Counted from the stretch's first letter, positions 44,417-53,709 are shown. The stretch: 64,000 nt of DNA from Flavobacteriales bacterium (GCA_022447625.1 JAKVAX010000002.1:280219-344218), one strand, 5' to 3'. The notes: a model not told the origin generated them from the letters alone. Numbers and translations are program-made.

Positions 44417-45808
44417 ATGGAATACCGCATAGAAAAAGATACTATCGGACAGGTAAAAGTACCTGCTGATAAATACTGGGGAGCACAAACAGAGCGCTCT
44501 CGCAATAACTTCAAGATCGGACCGGTGGCTTCCATGCCAATGGAAATCGTTCAAGCTTTCGCTTACCTGAAGAAGGCGGCAGCATATACTAACGCTGAAT
44601 TGGGCGGACTAGCCGAAGAAAAGCGTGACTTGATCGGACAAGCATGTGATGAAATCCTTGCGGGGAAGTTGGATGATCAATTCCCACTTGTCATCTGGCA
44701 GACAGGTTCTGGAACGCAGAGCAACATGAACGTGAATGAAGTGGTGGCCAACCGCGCACACGTGTTGAATGGAGGAAAACTAGGTGAAGGCGAACGTCCG
44801 CTACACCCCAATGACGATGTCAACAAGTCGCAGTCTTCAAACGATACCTTCCCAACCGCAATGCACATTGCCGGGTACAAAAAGGTAGTAGAAGTGACAA
44901 TCCCTGGAGTAGAGAAACTTCGTGACACGCTTCAGAAAAAATCAGAAGAGCTTGATAACGTCGTAAAGATTGGACGTACGCACCTGATGGATGCCACGCC
45001 ATTGACGCTTGGCCAGGAGTTCAGCGGTTACGTTGCTCAGCTGAATTTCGGACTCAAAGCACTGAAGAATACGTTGGCGCACCTTTCACAGTTGGCTCTA
45101 GGTGGTACAGCGGTTGGAACTGGAATCAACACACCAAAAGGATACTCTGAAACAGTAGCCAAGTACATCGCTGAGTTCACGGGTCTTCCTTTTCTGACGG
45201 CAGAAAATAAGTTCGAAGCACTTGCAGCACATGATGCCATGGTAGAAACGCACGGTGCACTGAAGCAAATTGCGGTGAGCTTGAACAAGATTGCCAACGA
45301 CATTCGCATGATGGCGAGTGGTCCACGCTCAGGAATTGGTGAATTGATCATCCCTGCGAATGAGCCAGGGTCTTCAATCATGCCTGGGAAAGTCAACCCA
45401 ACACAATGTGAAGCCATGACCATGGTTTGTGTACAGGTAATGGGGAATGACGTGGCTGTTTCTGTGGGTAGAACGCAAGGTCATTATGAATTGAACGTGT
45501 TCAAACCAATGATGGCAGCGAACTTGCTTCAGTCGGCTCAGTTAATTGGTGACGCGTGCGTGTCATTCAATGATCATTGTGCTGCCGGCATCGAACCAAA
45601 CACTAAGCGCATCAAAGAATTGGTAGATAATTCATTGATGTTGGTGACAGCATTGAACACAAAGATCGGCTACTATAAAGCAGCTGAAATCGCAGGTAAG
45701 GCACACGCTGAAGGAAGCACATTGAAAGCAGCGGCACTTGCGCTAGGTTATCTAACCGAAGAAGAATATGACGAGTGGGTTGACCCGCTCAAGATGATTG
45801 GACGCTAA
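44417..45808 (+). CDS. fumC: Fumarate hydratase, class II
   Basis: A 463-aa enzyme interconverting fumarate and malate in the TCA cycle. It shows [20 protein letters not shown] at the start, [19 protein letters not shown], the substrate-site [13 protein letters not shown], and the superfamily signature [11 protein letters not shown] near residue 320. The frame is open from a TTG at 44399 that overlaps the prfB stop, but the ATG at 44417 gives the normal N-terminus. It lies right behind prfB and ends overlapping the convergent manC stop by 4 nt, with no terminator seen. Confidence 0.97.
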   Translation: MEYRIEKDTIGQVKVPADKYWGAQTERSRNNFKIGPVASMPMEIVQAFAYLKKAAAYTNAELGGLAEEKRDLIGQACDEILAGKLDDQFPLVIWQTGSGTQSNMNVNEVVANRAHVLNGGKLGEGERPLHPNDDVNKSQSSNDTFPTAMHIAGYKKVVEVTIPGVEKLRDTLQKKSEELDNVVKIGRTHLMDATPLTLGQEFSGYVAQLNFGLKALKNTLAHLSQLALGGTAVGTGINTPKGYSETVAKYIAEFTGLPFLTAENKFEALAAHDAMVETHGALKQIAVSLNKIANDIRMMASGPRSGIGELIIPANEPGSSIMPGKVNPTQCEAMTMVCVQVMGNDVAVSVGRTQGHYELNVFKPMMAANLLQSAQLIGDACVSFNDHCAAGIEPNTKRIKELVDNSLMLVTALNTKIGYYKAAEIAGKAHAEGSTLKAAALALGYLTEEEYDEWVDPLKMIGR

Positions 45809-46893
45809 ACGTAGTTCTCTTCCTTGCTGGTCTTCAAATCGTTCACGATGGACTTGATCTTCTGTTCATCTGACTTTTTGCAGATCAGCAAGGCATCTTT
45901 TGTATCCACCACGATGAAATCGTTCAATCCCTGAAGAACGACAAGCTTATTTGGTTGACCGTACACCACGTTGTTAACCGCTTGGTAAGCCATGCAATCA
46001 CCGACGATACCGTTCCCTTGATCGTCTTGGTCTAGATGTGTGCAGAGTGATCCCCACGTTCCAAGGTCGCTCCATCCAAAGTCGCTCAATACCACTTTCA
46101 CGTTTTGCGCTTTCTCCATGATTCCGTAGTCAATAGAGATGTTCTCGCATGAACCGTAGATCTGTTCGATGGCTGTTGTCTCATCGTTTCCGCCGAAGGC
46201 ATCATTCTTAGACAAGAACAATTCGTACATCTCAGGCAAGTGATCCTGGAACGACTGCTGGATATTCTCCAGACTCCAGATAAAGATTCCCGAATTCCAG
46301 TAGAAATCACCGGAGTCTAGAAAGCTTTGAGCCAATTCCAAGTTTGGTTTTTCTGTGAACGTTTTCACGTTCATGACGCGGTCAGAATCGGTGCCTTGAT
46401 CTTCGTCAAATTGGATGTAGCCATAGCCTGTGTCAGGACGATGTGGCTTGATTCCAAGGGTGACGAGGTTCTTTGAAGTAGACGTTTCTTTGATGGCCAA
46501 TTCAAGGGTCTCAATGAACCCTGATTCATCAGTAATCAAGTGGTCAGATGGGGCCACTACGATGCGCGCTTTCGGGTCACGTTGAGCGATGCGGAAGTTG
46601 GCATAAGCGATACACGGGGCCGTGTTTCGCATAAATGGTTCACATAAAACTTGGTCAGCCTTCATTCCTGGAAGTTGTTCCAAGACCAAATCGCGGTAAC
46701 GCTCGTTGGTCACAACGAAGATGTTTTCCTCTGGAGTCATCTTTGCCAAACGGTCAAAGGTCATTTTGATGAGGGTTCTTCCTGTTCCTAGAATGTCATG
46801 AAACTGCTTCGGGAATGAAGCGCGTGACATTGGCCAGAATCGACTGCCAATTCCACCAGCCATGATCACTGCGTAGTTATGTGGATTCACCAT
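45805..46893 (-). CDS. manC: Mannose-1-phosphate guanylyltransferase
   Basis: A 362-aa nucleotidyltransferase making GDP-mannose for surface polysaccharides. The N-terminus has the pyrophosphorylase signature [14 protein letters not shown] with PKQF (residues about 11-29), then [33 protein letters not shown] and [10 protein letters not shown], all typical of the family. It lacks the C-terminal isomerase domain of bifunctional ManC/AlgA. It lies 12 nt downstream of the aminotransferase gene, so the two may be cotranscribed despite unrelated functions. Confidence 0.94.
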   Translation of the reverse strand: MVNPHNYAVIMAGGIGSRFWPMSRASFPKQFHDILGTGRTLIKMTFDRLAKMTPEENIFVVTNERYRDLVLEQLPGMKADQVLCEPFMRNTAPCIAYANFRIAQRDPKARIVVAPSDHLITDESGFIETLELAIKETSTSKNLVTLGIKPHRPDTGYGYIQFDEDQGTDSDRVMNVKTFTEKPNLELAQSFLDSGDFYWNSGIFIWSLENIQQSFQDHLPEMYELFLSKNDAFGGNDETTAIEQIYGSCENISIDYGIMEKAQNVKVVLSDFGWSDLGTWGSLCTHLDQDDQGNGIVGDCMAYQAVNNVVYGQPNKLVVLQGLNDFIVVDTKDALLICKKSDEQKIKSIVNDLKTSKEENYV

Positions 46894-46905
46894 TGGTATC
46901 GTAGT

Positions 46906-48162
46906 TTAAACGTTAACAGGGCTCAGCTTTGTTCGCAATGCTTCAAAGACTTCAGCGATGCTTGCTTCAGAGGCTGTTCCCACTGAAAGACGGAACCAAA
47001 CCGAAGTCTCAGATGCACCAAATGCATAGAATGGTACAATCGCCAATCCTACTTCATTGATTAGGAAAGAAGCAACTTCTTTCGTTGAATTCATCACGGC
47101 TCCATCGTATTCAAAACCTTTCAGATCAATCTTCACCGCGAGGTAGATGGCACCTTGAGGTTTGATGGCATCTACAGGATAGCCATCTGCTTTCATGGCC
47201 TGGAATCCTTGGTAGAATCCGTTCAGGCGCATTGAAAGGCGTTCTTTAATATCTGTGAGGTAGGCTTCTACTTGATCTTCTTGTTTAAGGTATCGCTCCG
47301 TTGCCATTTGTTCAGCCTTTGGAGACCAAGCTCCAATGTGGCCGAGAATAGCACGCATCTTTGCGATGATGTGTGGAGGTCCGAAAGACCACCCAACTCG
47401 AACTCCGGTTGCGGCAAAGGCTTTTGAGAGCCCATCAATGAAGATGGTGTAAGGACGCATCTCTTCAAAGAGACTCACAGGATCAACATGTGCTGTTTCA
47501 CCGTAGCAAAGCATCCAGTAAATCTGATCGTACAATACGTACAATGGGTCGTTCTCACCACGCTCCTTGTTGATCTCTAGTACCACTTCACAAATGGCTT
47601 CTAGCTGTTCTTTGCTGAATACAGTTCCAGTAGGATTTAGCGGAGAACAAAGCGCCAACATACGAGCATCATTGAGGTGCTCTTTCAATTGCGCAGCTGT
47701 GGGCATGAAGTTCGACTCAGGAGACGTCTCAATCATCACACGTTCGGCGTGAGCCATGTGCGTGTAGTGATTGTTATTCCATGAAGGCACTGGGAATACG
47801 ACTTTATCACCTGGGTCAACCAATGCTTGGTATACCGCGTGAATTAGCGGACGAGCACCACCTGCTACTAAGAACTCATCGGGGCTGTATGATAGTCCTT
47901 GGTTCTTTTGGATGAAACGTGCGAGCTCTTCTCGAAGCCCTTGCATTCCATTGGCAGCAGGGTAGTTAGTGTGGCCTTCACGAATGGCTTTAATCAACTC
48001 TTCTTCTAGTGCAATTGGAATTGGGAAGATCTCCGGATTGAAGTCTCCAATAGTAAAGTTATGTATGCGTTGTCCTTCGGCGATTTTGGCCTTGATTTCA
48101 CCAGCTAGTTTGATAATCTCAGATCCAACGAGGTTGGCAGCCATGTTTGATACCTTGGTCAT
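46906..48162 (-). CDS. Pyridoxal-phosphate aminotransferase, class I/II (aspartate-type)
   Basis: A 418-aa fold-type I aminotransferase. Visible: the PLP-phosphate region VAGGARPLIHAVYQA, the NP motif in LCSPLNPTGTVFSKEQL, the YDQIYWML segment, the PLP-lysine motif IDGLSKAFAATGVRVGWSFG (Lys near residue 245) and the C-terminal WFRLSVG with the carboxylate-binding Arg. Probably aspartate or a related amino donor, not certain. The frame extends 18 codons upstream, but a -7 box TACTTTTG at 48213-48206 places transcription start downstream of that codon, favouring the ATG at 48162. Confidence 0.9.
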   Translation of the reverse strand: MTKVSNMAANLVGSEIIKLAGEIKAKIAEGQRIHNFTIGDFNPEIFPIPIALEEELIKAIREGHTNYPAANGMQGLREELARFIQKNQGLSYSPDEFLVAGGARPLIHAVYQALVDPGDKVVFPVPSWNNNHYTHMAHAERVMIETSPESNFMPTAAQLKEHLNDARMLALCSPLNPTGTVFSKEQLEAICEVVLEINKERGENDPLYVLYDQIYWMLCYGETAHVDPVSLFEEMRPYTIFIDGLSKAFAATGVRVGWSFGPPHIIAKMRAILGHIGAWSPKAEQMATERYLKQEDQVEAYLTDIKERLSMRLNGFYQGFQAMKADGYPVDAIKPQGAIYLAVKIDLKGFEYDGAVMNSTKEVASFLINEVGLAIVPFYAFGASETSVWFRLSVGTASEASIAEVFEALRTKLSPVNV

Positions 48163-48205
48163 GTAAGAAGAGAATAAGCGTTCGTAGTGCCACTTTTTGG
48201 CCGTG

Positions 48206-48213
48206 CAAAAGTA
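48206..48213 (-). promoter_or_regulatory. -7 box of the aminotransferase gene
   Basis: TACTTTTG on the minus strand is an exact TAnnTTTG match; the predicted start near 48199 leaves a leader of about 37 nt and excludes the longer ORF start at 48216. Confidence 0.5.
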
Positions 48214-48219
48214 CAAATT

Positions 48220-48831
48220 TCACTGTGGCTCACCGACATATACCCGCACCAAAGGTTGAAATATATATCGTCTCTGGTCTCGTGTACGAATGACACGAAT
48301 CCTTTTGCGCAAGGGTTGCTCGACTTCGTATTCCTCATTTCTAAAGTAAAATCGTTGACCTATTGATAACGTGCGAATCGCTGTGCCCTCTTCATTTCGT
48401 TGATCTAAGACATAGCGATACAAGGCCTGGTCAGCACTGATGTTCGCTCGAGGGTTTTGCATGTGCCCGGCAATGAGCGGGAATAAGGTTTTACCTAGGC
48501 TTTCTTCGTTCAAGAAGGGCAACATCAGTGAGCGGAAATTCATCTTCCACTCAACTCCGTGTGGTGGAACCTTTCTTCCGTAGTCTCTGATGGTTTGGTG
48601 ATGGGCGAACTCATGCAAAAAGGTCATCAGAAAAAGCGGCGGCTCAAGATTGCGGTTGACGGTGATTGCTGGTTGAATTGATCGACCGAAGCGATAGTCA
48701 CCCCATTTGCTCGAGCGAGGTCTGCTCAACGTAAAGGCAACATCCGATTCCGCCAATAGGCGAAAACAATATTCAAGTGCCTCATTAGAGAGCACAGATG
48801 CTAAAGAATGATAACGAGGGTCTGTGGTCAC
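48220..48831 (-). CDS. SprT-like zinc metalloprotein
   Basis: A 203-aa protein with the SprT-family zinc signature FLHEFAHHQT (HExxH) and a third ligand candidate in PPHGVEWKMNFRSLM. The family includes DNA-protein crosslink proteases (Spartan) and uncharacterised bacterial SprT; the bacterial function is not established. The C-terminal ~60 residues (basic, Arg-rich, YFRNEEYEVEQPLRKRIRVI) lack the zinc ribbon Cys seen in E. coli SprT. The ATG overlaps the upstream 47-aa lipoprotein gene by 4 nt. Confidence 0.85.
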   Translation of the reverse strand: MTTDPRYHSLASVLSNEALEYCFRLLAESDVAFTLSRPRSSKWGDYRFGRSIQPAITVNRNLEPPLFLMTFLHEFAHHQTIRDYGRKVPPHGVEWKMNFRSLMLPFLNEESLGKTLFPLIAGHMQNPRANISADQALYRYVLDQRNEEGTAIRTLSIGQRFYFRNEEYEVEQPLRKRIRVIRTRDQRRYIFQPLVRVYVGEPQ

Positions 48832-48971
48832 TCAGTAGGAACTTCTATCTGATCTTTCCAAACAGGACAGGTATTACAGCGATTCTTTTTACGGAATGCT
48901 GAGCAAGAAGACATCAACACTGAGAACAACACAGCGAGGATGATAAGCGTTGGAAGAAAAAGTCGTTTCAT
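48828..48971 (-). CDS. Small Cys-containing lipoprotein (47 aa)
   Basis: The product starts with a lipoprotein signal peptide (FLPTLIILAVLFSVLMSSC, lipobox MSSC) and ends with about 28 residues containing RCNTCP. Mature size would be under 30 residues. A longer frame to 49025 exists, but the ATG at 48971 starts the signal. It is coupled to the SprT-like gene by an ATGA overlap. A -7-like GACCTTTG lies upstream. Small lipoproteins with a CxxCP are common next to unrelated genes in Bacteroidetes; function unknown. Confidence 0.65.
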   Translation of the reverse strand: MKRLFLPTLIILAVLFSVLMSSCSAFRKKNRCNTCPVWKDQIEVPTE

Positions 48972-49132
48972 ACGTAGATTGTTCCCTTTACATGCAAAGG
49001 TCATGAAAGATACAGAGAAATTCATGCACTCTCAGTGCTTTAACAAACTGCCTTTATCGAACGGCAAACCTTGAAAAGTTATTTCTGGCTTAGCATAGTA
49101 CCTGTTGTCTTGTTCTAATTTAGCTCTCACCA

Positions 49133-49873
49133 ATGCAGATATTCTTCCACATAGGTAGATTCTTTCTTTTGATGCGCACCACCTTCCGTAGGCCGGAGAA
49201 GTGGAAGCTATTCTTCCGCCTGATGGTCACTGAAATCGACAAAATTGGGGTGCAAAGTGTGGGAATTGTTGCGCTGCTCTCCTTGTTCATGGGAGCGGTA
49301 ATCTGTCTGCAAACCGCCGCTCAGATCGAATCGGGATGGATTCCGCTCTACACCGTTGGTTTCACCGTGCGTCAAACCATGATTCTCGAGTTTGCTCCTA
49401 CCATTATACCCGTGATTATGGCCGGAAAGGTCGGGTCGAACATCGCTTCGGAAATTGGAACAATGCGTATTACGGAGCAAATTGACGCCTTGGATATTAT
49501 GGGGGTGAACTCTGCGGGCTACTTGATCTTACCGAAGATCGTTGCTGCGGTAATCATATTCCCCTTTCTGATTATTGGTTCGATGTTCCTAGGAGTCACC
49601 GCAGGTGCCATTATCGGTGAGTTGGCCAATGTCATTCCCTTAGCTGACTACGAAGTCGGAATTCAATATGATTTCAACACATTCCAAGTAGCTTATGCTT
49701 TGATCAAGACTACGGTATTCGCCTTTATTATCGTATCGGTTTCAGCCTACCACGGCTATCATACAAAGGGAGGGGCGTTAGAAGTAGGACATTCATCTAC
49801 ACAAGCTGTGGTCTACAGTATTGTATTGATCATGGTGACCAACTTATTACTCACTCAATTACTCTTGACATGA
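49133..49873 (+). CDS. MlaE-family ABC transporter permease
   Basis: A 246-aa integral membrane protein of the MlaE/YrbE family, with about five helices and conserved segments GVQSVGIVALLSLFMGAVI, RQTMILEFAPTIIPVIMAGK and GSNIASEIGTMRITEQIDAL. MlaE works with the ATPase MlaF to move phospholipids between outer and inner membranes. The next gene (MlaF-like) starts within its stop codon (4-nt overlap). The MCE protein MlaD normally encoded next is not present here. Confidence 0.92.
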   Translation: MQIFFHIGRFFLLMRTTFRRPEKWKLFFRLMVTEIDKIGVQSVGIVALLSLFMGAVICLQTAAQIESGWIPLYTVGFTVRQTMILEFAPTIIPVIMAGKVGSNIASEIGTMRITEQIDALDIMGVNSAGYLILPKIVAAVIIFPFLIIGSMFLGVTAGAIIGELANVIPLADYEVGIQYDFNTFQVAYALIKTTVFAFIIVSVSAYHGYHTKGGALEVGHSSTQAVVYSIVLIMVTNLLLTQLLLT

Positions 49874-50625
49874 TCCAGGTAATTGATGTGAATAAGACAT
49901 TTGGTGAGCAGCATGTCCTCAAAGATGTGACGGCCACATTCGAGACCGGTAAAGTGAACTTTATCATTGGTCGTTCGGGTAGTGGAAAGTCGGTTACAAC
50001 GAAATGCATCGTTGGTCTGCTTGAGGTTGGTTCTGGGCAGATTCTGTATGACGGACGTGATTTCACATCGATGAATAACAAGGAGCGCAAAGAGATCCGC
50101 AAGGAGATTGGAATGCTGTTTCAAGGTAGTGCCTTGTTTGACTCGATGACTGTAGAAGAGAATGTAGGTTTTCCTCTACGTATGTTCGGTGGCATGAGCG
50201 AAGAAGAAATGCAAGAGCGTATCAATTTCTGTCTGAAGCGCGTGCAGCTCGAAGGTTCGAACAAGAAGTTTCCTGCTGAGATTTCAGGAGGTATGCAGAA
50301 GCGGGTAGGCATCGCGCGTGCGATTGCGATGAATCCGAAGTATTTGTTCTGCGATGAGCCGAACTCTGGGCTCGATCCGCAAACGGCCATTGTCATCGAT
50401 AACTTGATCCAGGAGATTACTTACGAGTTCAAAATGACCACTGTAGTTGTATCGCACGATATGAACTCTGTAATTGAAGTGGGTGATAACATCAACTTTG
50501 TGAACAAGGGAATGATTTGGTGGACTGGCGGTAAAGACGACATCCTTCATTCTTCGAATCAAGAGCTAAATGACTTCGTTTACGCTTCTGATTTCATGAA
50601 AATCGTCCGTAAGAACCTCTCATAG
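49870..50625 (+). CDS. MlaF-family ABC transporter ATP-binding protein
   Basis: A 251-aa ATPase: Walker A GRSGSGKSVTTK (residues about 36-47), Q-loop MLFQGSALFDSMTV, signature SGGMQKRVGIARA, Walker B YLFCDEPNSGLDP and switch His in VVVSHDM. Sequence style (ALFDSMTVEENVGFPLR) is that of MlaF/Ttg2A. It pairs with the upstream permease for lipid transport. A TTCCGCGCTAGCG repeat follows 7 nt after the stop. Confidence 0.94.
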   Translation: MIQVIDVNKTFGEQHVLKDVTATFETGKVNFIIGRSGSGKSVTTKCIVGLLEVGSGQILYDGRDFTSMNNKERKEIRKEIGMLFQGSALFDSMTVEENVGFPLRMFGGMSEEEMQERINFCLKRVQLEGSNKKFPAEISGGMQKRVGIARAIAMNPKYLFCDEPNSGLDPQTAIVIDNLIQEITYEFKMTTVVVSHDMNSVIEVGDNINFVNKGMIWWTGGKDDILHSSNQELNDFVYASDFMKIVRKNLS

Positions 50626-50674
50626 GTTTTCTCGCTAGCGCGGAATCGTTTAATTTTCGTGATAGCATCCATCA

Positions 50675-50691
50675 GCAATATCCGATATTGC
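50675..50691 (+). promoter_or_regulatory. Perfect inverted repeat upstream of the deiodinase-like gene
   Basis: GCAATATC-C-GATATTGC, an 8-bp perfect inverted repeat with a 1-base centre, ends 23 nt before the ATG. Its size and place fit an operator for a dimeric regulator. Confidence 0.4.
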
Positions 50692-50714
50692 GTTCCACGA
50701 TCAAATCATTAACC

Positions 50715-51383
50715 ATGGCTGAAAGCAGTACGTTCATCCCATATCCAGGAGTTCAATTCGAAGAGGAGGAAATGATCCGCCGCAGTAGAGATTACTACGA
50801 GTTCATGAACAAGCGCCGCAGTGTGCGAACATTTAGTGATCGACCAGTGCCGAAAGAAGTAATAGAGAATATTCTTCGTACGGCGGGAACAGCACCAAGT
50901 GGGGCACACAAAGAGCCGTGGACTTTTTGCGTGGTGCAGGATGGAGAACTAAGGAAAGAAGTTCGTCGATTGGCTGAAGAGGAAGAGTACCGCAATTACA
51001 ATGGACGAATGAGCGACCGCTGGCTTAAAGATTTAGAGCCCTTCGGAACAGATTATATCAAGCCCTTTATTGAAGTGGCGGCTGCACTGATTGTAGTGTT
51101 CAAGCATTCATATACATCGGATGAAGCTGGAAAGCGTGCCAACAATTACTACGTCAATGAATCTGTAGGGATTGCGGTGGGTATGATGCTTGCGGCTGTG
51201 CATAACGCTGGTTTGGTAGCGCTGACCCATACTCCAAGCCCAATGAATTTCTTAGAGAAAGCGCTTGACAGACCTCCCAATGAAAAGGCCTATTTGAACA
51301 TTCCAATTGGATACCCAGCTGAAGGTGCAGAGGTCCCAGAACTCACGCGCAAGGGGCCAGATAAGCTCATTAAGTGGTATTGA
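50715..51383 (+). CDS. Iodotyrosine deiodinase-like flavoprotein (nitroreductase superfamily)
   Basis: A 222-aa FMN protein of the nitroreductase fold. It closely follows the iodotyrosine deiodinase (IYD) subgroup: NKRRSVRTFSDRPVP, ENILRTAGTAPSGAHKEPW, then EEEEYRNYNGRMSDRW. The active-site lid residues that in human IYD bind the substrate zwitterion (Glu157, Tyr161, Lys182) are matched by Glu91, Tyr95 and Lys116 with identical spacing. The phosphate/FMN Arg cluster RRSVR is intact. It would reductively dehalogenate iodo- or bromotyrosine, releasing halide and tyrosine (inference). The ATG at 50715 is preferred over the TTG at 50688. It is a single gene behind mlaF. Confidence 0.85.
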   Translation: MAESSTFIPYPGVQFEEEEMIRRSRDYYEFMNKRRSVRTFSDRPVPKEVIENILRTAGTAPSGAHKEPWTFCVVQDGELRKEVRRLAEEEEYRNYNGRMSDRWLKDLEPFGTDYIKPFIEVAAALIVVFKHSYTSDEAGKRANNYYVNESVGIAVGMMLAAVHNAGLVALTHTPSPMNFLEKALDRPPNEKAYLNIPIGYPAEGAEVPELTRKGPDKLIKWY

Positions 51384-51432
51384 CACATACCAAAAGATTG
51401 TTAAGTCGCTGGCTAACAGCAGATTAAATCAA

Positions 51433-51463
51433 TTGGTGGTAATAGTAAAGTTTGTTTACTTTG
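51433..51463 (+). promoter_or_regulatory. Promoter of acpP-fabF-rnc
   Basis: TTGG (51433-51436), a 19-bp spacer and TTACTTTG (51456-51463) resemble the consensus with one change in each box; it leaves a leader of about 18 nt before acpP. Confidence 0.6.
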
Positions 51464-51487
51464 CACCGAATTTTTAAACAAATCAAT

Positions 51488-51724
51488 ATGTCTGACGTAA
51501 GTTCAAAAGTTACAGCGATCATTGTTGACAAGCTAGGAGTAGATGAAGGAGAAGTTACTTCTGAAGCAAGCTTCACAAATGATCTAGGTGCAGACTCTCT
51601 GGATACTGTTGAGTTGATCATGGAGTTCGAAAAAGAATTCAACATCGCTATTCCAGATGACCAGGCTGAAAAGATCAATACTGTTGGTCAAGCCGTAGAA
51701 TACATCGAAAATAACGCTAAGTAA
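51488..51724 (+). CDS. acpP: Acyl carrier protein
   Basis: A 78-aa acidic protein carrying growing fatty-acyl chains on a phosphopantetheine arm attached to Ser37 in [10 protein letters not shown]. Length and sequence ([20 protein letters not shown]) are standard. The ATG at 51488 follows the promoter; the frame upstream of it lies inside the -7 box region. It is followed after 12 nt by fabF, the usual order. Confidence 0.97.
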   Translation: MSDVSSKVTAIIVDKLGVDEGEVTSEASFTNDLGADSLDTVELIMEFEKEFNIAIPDDQAEKINTVGQAVEYIENNAK

Positions 51725-51736
51725 GGGTACGCCTAT

Positions 51737-52981
51737 ATGGAGCTGAAGCGCGTCGTTGTCACCGGAATTGGGGCACTTACACCGATTGGAAATAATGCCC
51801 AGGACTACTGGAAGAATCTAATCGGTGGTGTTAGTGGTGCCGCACCGATCACGCATTTTGATGCTTCGAAGTTCAAGACTCAGTTTGCGTGCGAAGTAAA
51901 AGGATTTAATGCCCAAGATCACTTTGATCGTAAAGAGGCACGAAAACTTGACCCGTTCGCACAGTATGCATTAGTTACTGTTGATGAGGCAGTAAAGGAC
52001 GCGAATATTACTGAAGATCTTGATCGCGATCGCATCGGGGTGATTTGGGGTTCAGGTATTGGTGGATTGAAAACATTCCAAGATGAATGTATCAACTTCG
52101 CTAATGGTGACGGAACACCGCGTTTCAATCCTTTCTTTATTCCGAAAATGATCGCAGATATCGCCTCAGGGCACATCTCGATCAAATACGGATTCCGTGG
52201 CCCTAACTTCACAACCGTTTCCGCTTGCGCTAGTTCTACTAACGCACTTATTGATGCCTTCACTTATATCCGTCTGGGTAAAAGCGATATCATCGTGAGC
52301 GGTGGTTCTGAAGCAGCCGTTAATGAAGCTGGAATCGGCGGATTCAACGCACTTAAAGCCCTATCTACGAACAACGAAAATTACGCTACGGCATCTAGAC
52401 CATTTGATGCCACTAGGGATGGGTTCGTTTTGGGTGAAGGTGCAGGATGCGTGATTCTAGAAGAATATGAGCACGCGAAGGCTCGTGGAGCCAAGATCTA
52501 CTGTGAACTCGTTGGTGGAGGACTCTCTGCCGATGCACACCATATGACAGCTCCGCACCCTGAAGGTCTTGGTGCTTCGAATGTCATGCGTTACTCGCTG
52601 GAAGATGCGGGAATGCAAGTAGATGAGATCGATTACATCAACGTTCACGGTACAAGTACACCACTTGGAGACGTAGCAGAGACTAAAGCGATCCAACAAG
52701 TATTCGGAGATCACGCGTATAACCTCAATATTTCTTCAACGAAGTCGATGACTGGTCACTTGCTCGGTGCTGCAGGTGCGATCGAAGCGATCGCGTGTAT
52801 CCTAGCCGTGCAGAACGATATTGTTCCTCCAACAATCAACTTCGCTAATACTGACCCTGAATTGGATGAGAAACTCAACTTCACATTCAATGAGGCACAG
52901 AAAAGAGAAGTACGTGCGGCCTTGAGCAACACATTCGGTTTCGGTGGTCACAATACTTCAGCGATTTTCAAGAAAATCTAA
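51737..52981 (+). CDS. fabF: 3-oxoacyl-ACP synthase II
   Basis: A 414-aa condensing enzyme elongating fatty acids with malonyl-ACP. The catalytic triad is clear: nucleophile Cys in VSACASSTNALIDA (about residue 163), His in NVHGTSTPLGD and His in KSMTGHLLGAAGA. Other signatures are VVVTGIGALTPIG at the start and NTFGFGGHNTS near the end. It lies between acpP and rnc with 12- and 2-nt gaps, one operon. Confidence 0.97.
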   Translation: MELKRVVVTGIGALTPIGNNAQDYWKNLIGGVSGAAPITHFDASKFKTQFACEVKGFNAQDHFDRKEARKLDPFAQYALVTVDEAVKDANITEDLDRDRIGVIWGSGIGGLKTFQDECINFANGDGTPRFNPFFIPKMIADIASGHISIKYGFRGPNFTTVSACASSTNALIDAFTYIRLGKSDIIVSGGSEAAVNEAGIGGFNALKALSTNNENYATASRPFDATRDGFVLGEGAGCVILEEYEHAKARGAKIYCELVGGGLSADAHHMTAPHPEGLGASNVMRYSLEDAGMQVDEIDYINVHGTSTPLGDVAETKAIQQVFGDHAYNLNISSTKSMTGHLLGAAGAIEAIACILAVQNDIVPPTINFANTDPELDEKLNFTFNEAQKREVRAALSNTFGFGGHNTSAIFKKI

Positions 52982-52983
52982 AC

Positions 52984-53709
52984 ATGGGAGTAGGCCGTTT
53001 TTTTCAACGATTCTGGAAAAAACAAACCAACGACCCTCGCATCGCTGATTATATCCAGAAACATTTCAATTATCGCCCAGGTGATACCACCTTGTACACA
53101 CAAGCATTGCGTCATAGCTCTGCTGTGAAACGAGGAGCGACGGGTGTGCATGGTTCCAATGAACGACTCGAGTTCCTTGGTGATGCGGTGCTGGATGTCA
53201 TTGTAGCTGAATATCTCTATCAAGAGCATGAAGGACTTTCAGAAGGGGAACTAACCAAGATGAAAGCCAAAGTGGTGAGCAGAAAAATGCTCAACATGGT
53301 AGGTGACAAATTAGAAATCAGCGAATACCTCATTGCCCGTCTTGGCAAGCAGCCAGTGCACCGATCAATGATTGGAAACGCACTTGAAGCCCTTATTGGA
53401 GCGATCTACCTCGACAAAGGGTATGAATTCACTGCAAAGAAGGTGTTGGCCTTGTTGAAAGACAACGGTATTGACAAACGTGTTCATACAGTAACAGATT
53501 TTAAAAGTAAACTGCATGAATGGTGTCAAAAACGAAAAGTCTCGCTTAGCTTTGAGGTTATCCGCGAGAACCCAATAGTTGACGCGCCTGATCGCTATGA
53601 GATTGTGGCTTTCGTTGACGGTGATGCGCTTGGCAGAGGTAAAGGAAAATCGAAGAAAAGTGCTGAGCAGCAAGCCGCAAGAGAGGCTTGTGAGGCAATT
53701 GCGGAGTAG
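52984..53709 (+). CDS. rnc: Ribonuclease III
   Basis: A 241-aa double-strand RNA endonuclease for rRNA and mRNA processing. It carries the RNase III signature NERLEFLGDAVLDV near residue 58, the second acidic site GNALEALIGAIYLDKGY, and a C-terminal dsRNA-binding domain ending GKGKSKKSAEQQAAREACEA. It begins 2 nt after fabF; acpP-fabF-rnc is a common bacterial arrangement. Confidence 0.96.
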   Translation: MGVGRFFQRFWKKQTNDPRIADYIQKHFNYRPGDTTLYTQALRHSSAVKRGATGVHGSNERLEFLGDAVLDVIVAEYLYQEHEGLSEGELTKMKAKVVSRKMLNMVGDKLEISEYLIARLGKQPVHRSMIGNALEALIGAIYLDKGYEFTAKKVLALLKDNGIDKRVHTVTDFKSKLHEWCQKRKVSLSFEVIRENPIVDAPDRYEIVAFVDGDALGRGKGKSKKSAEQQAAREACEAIAE

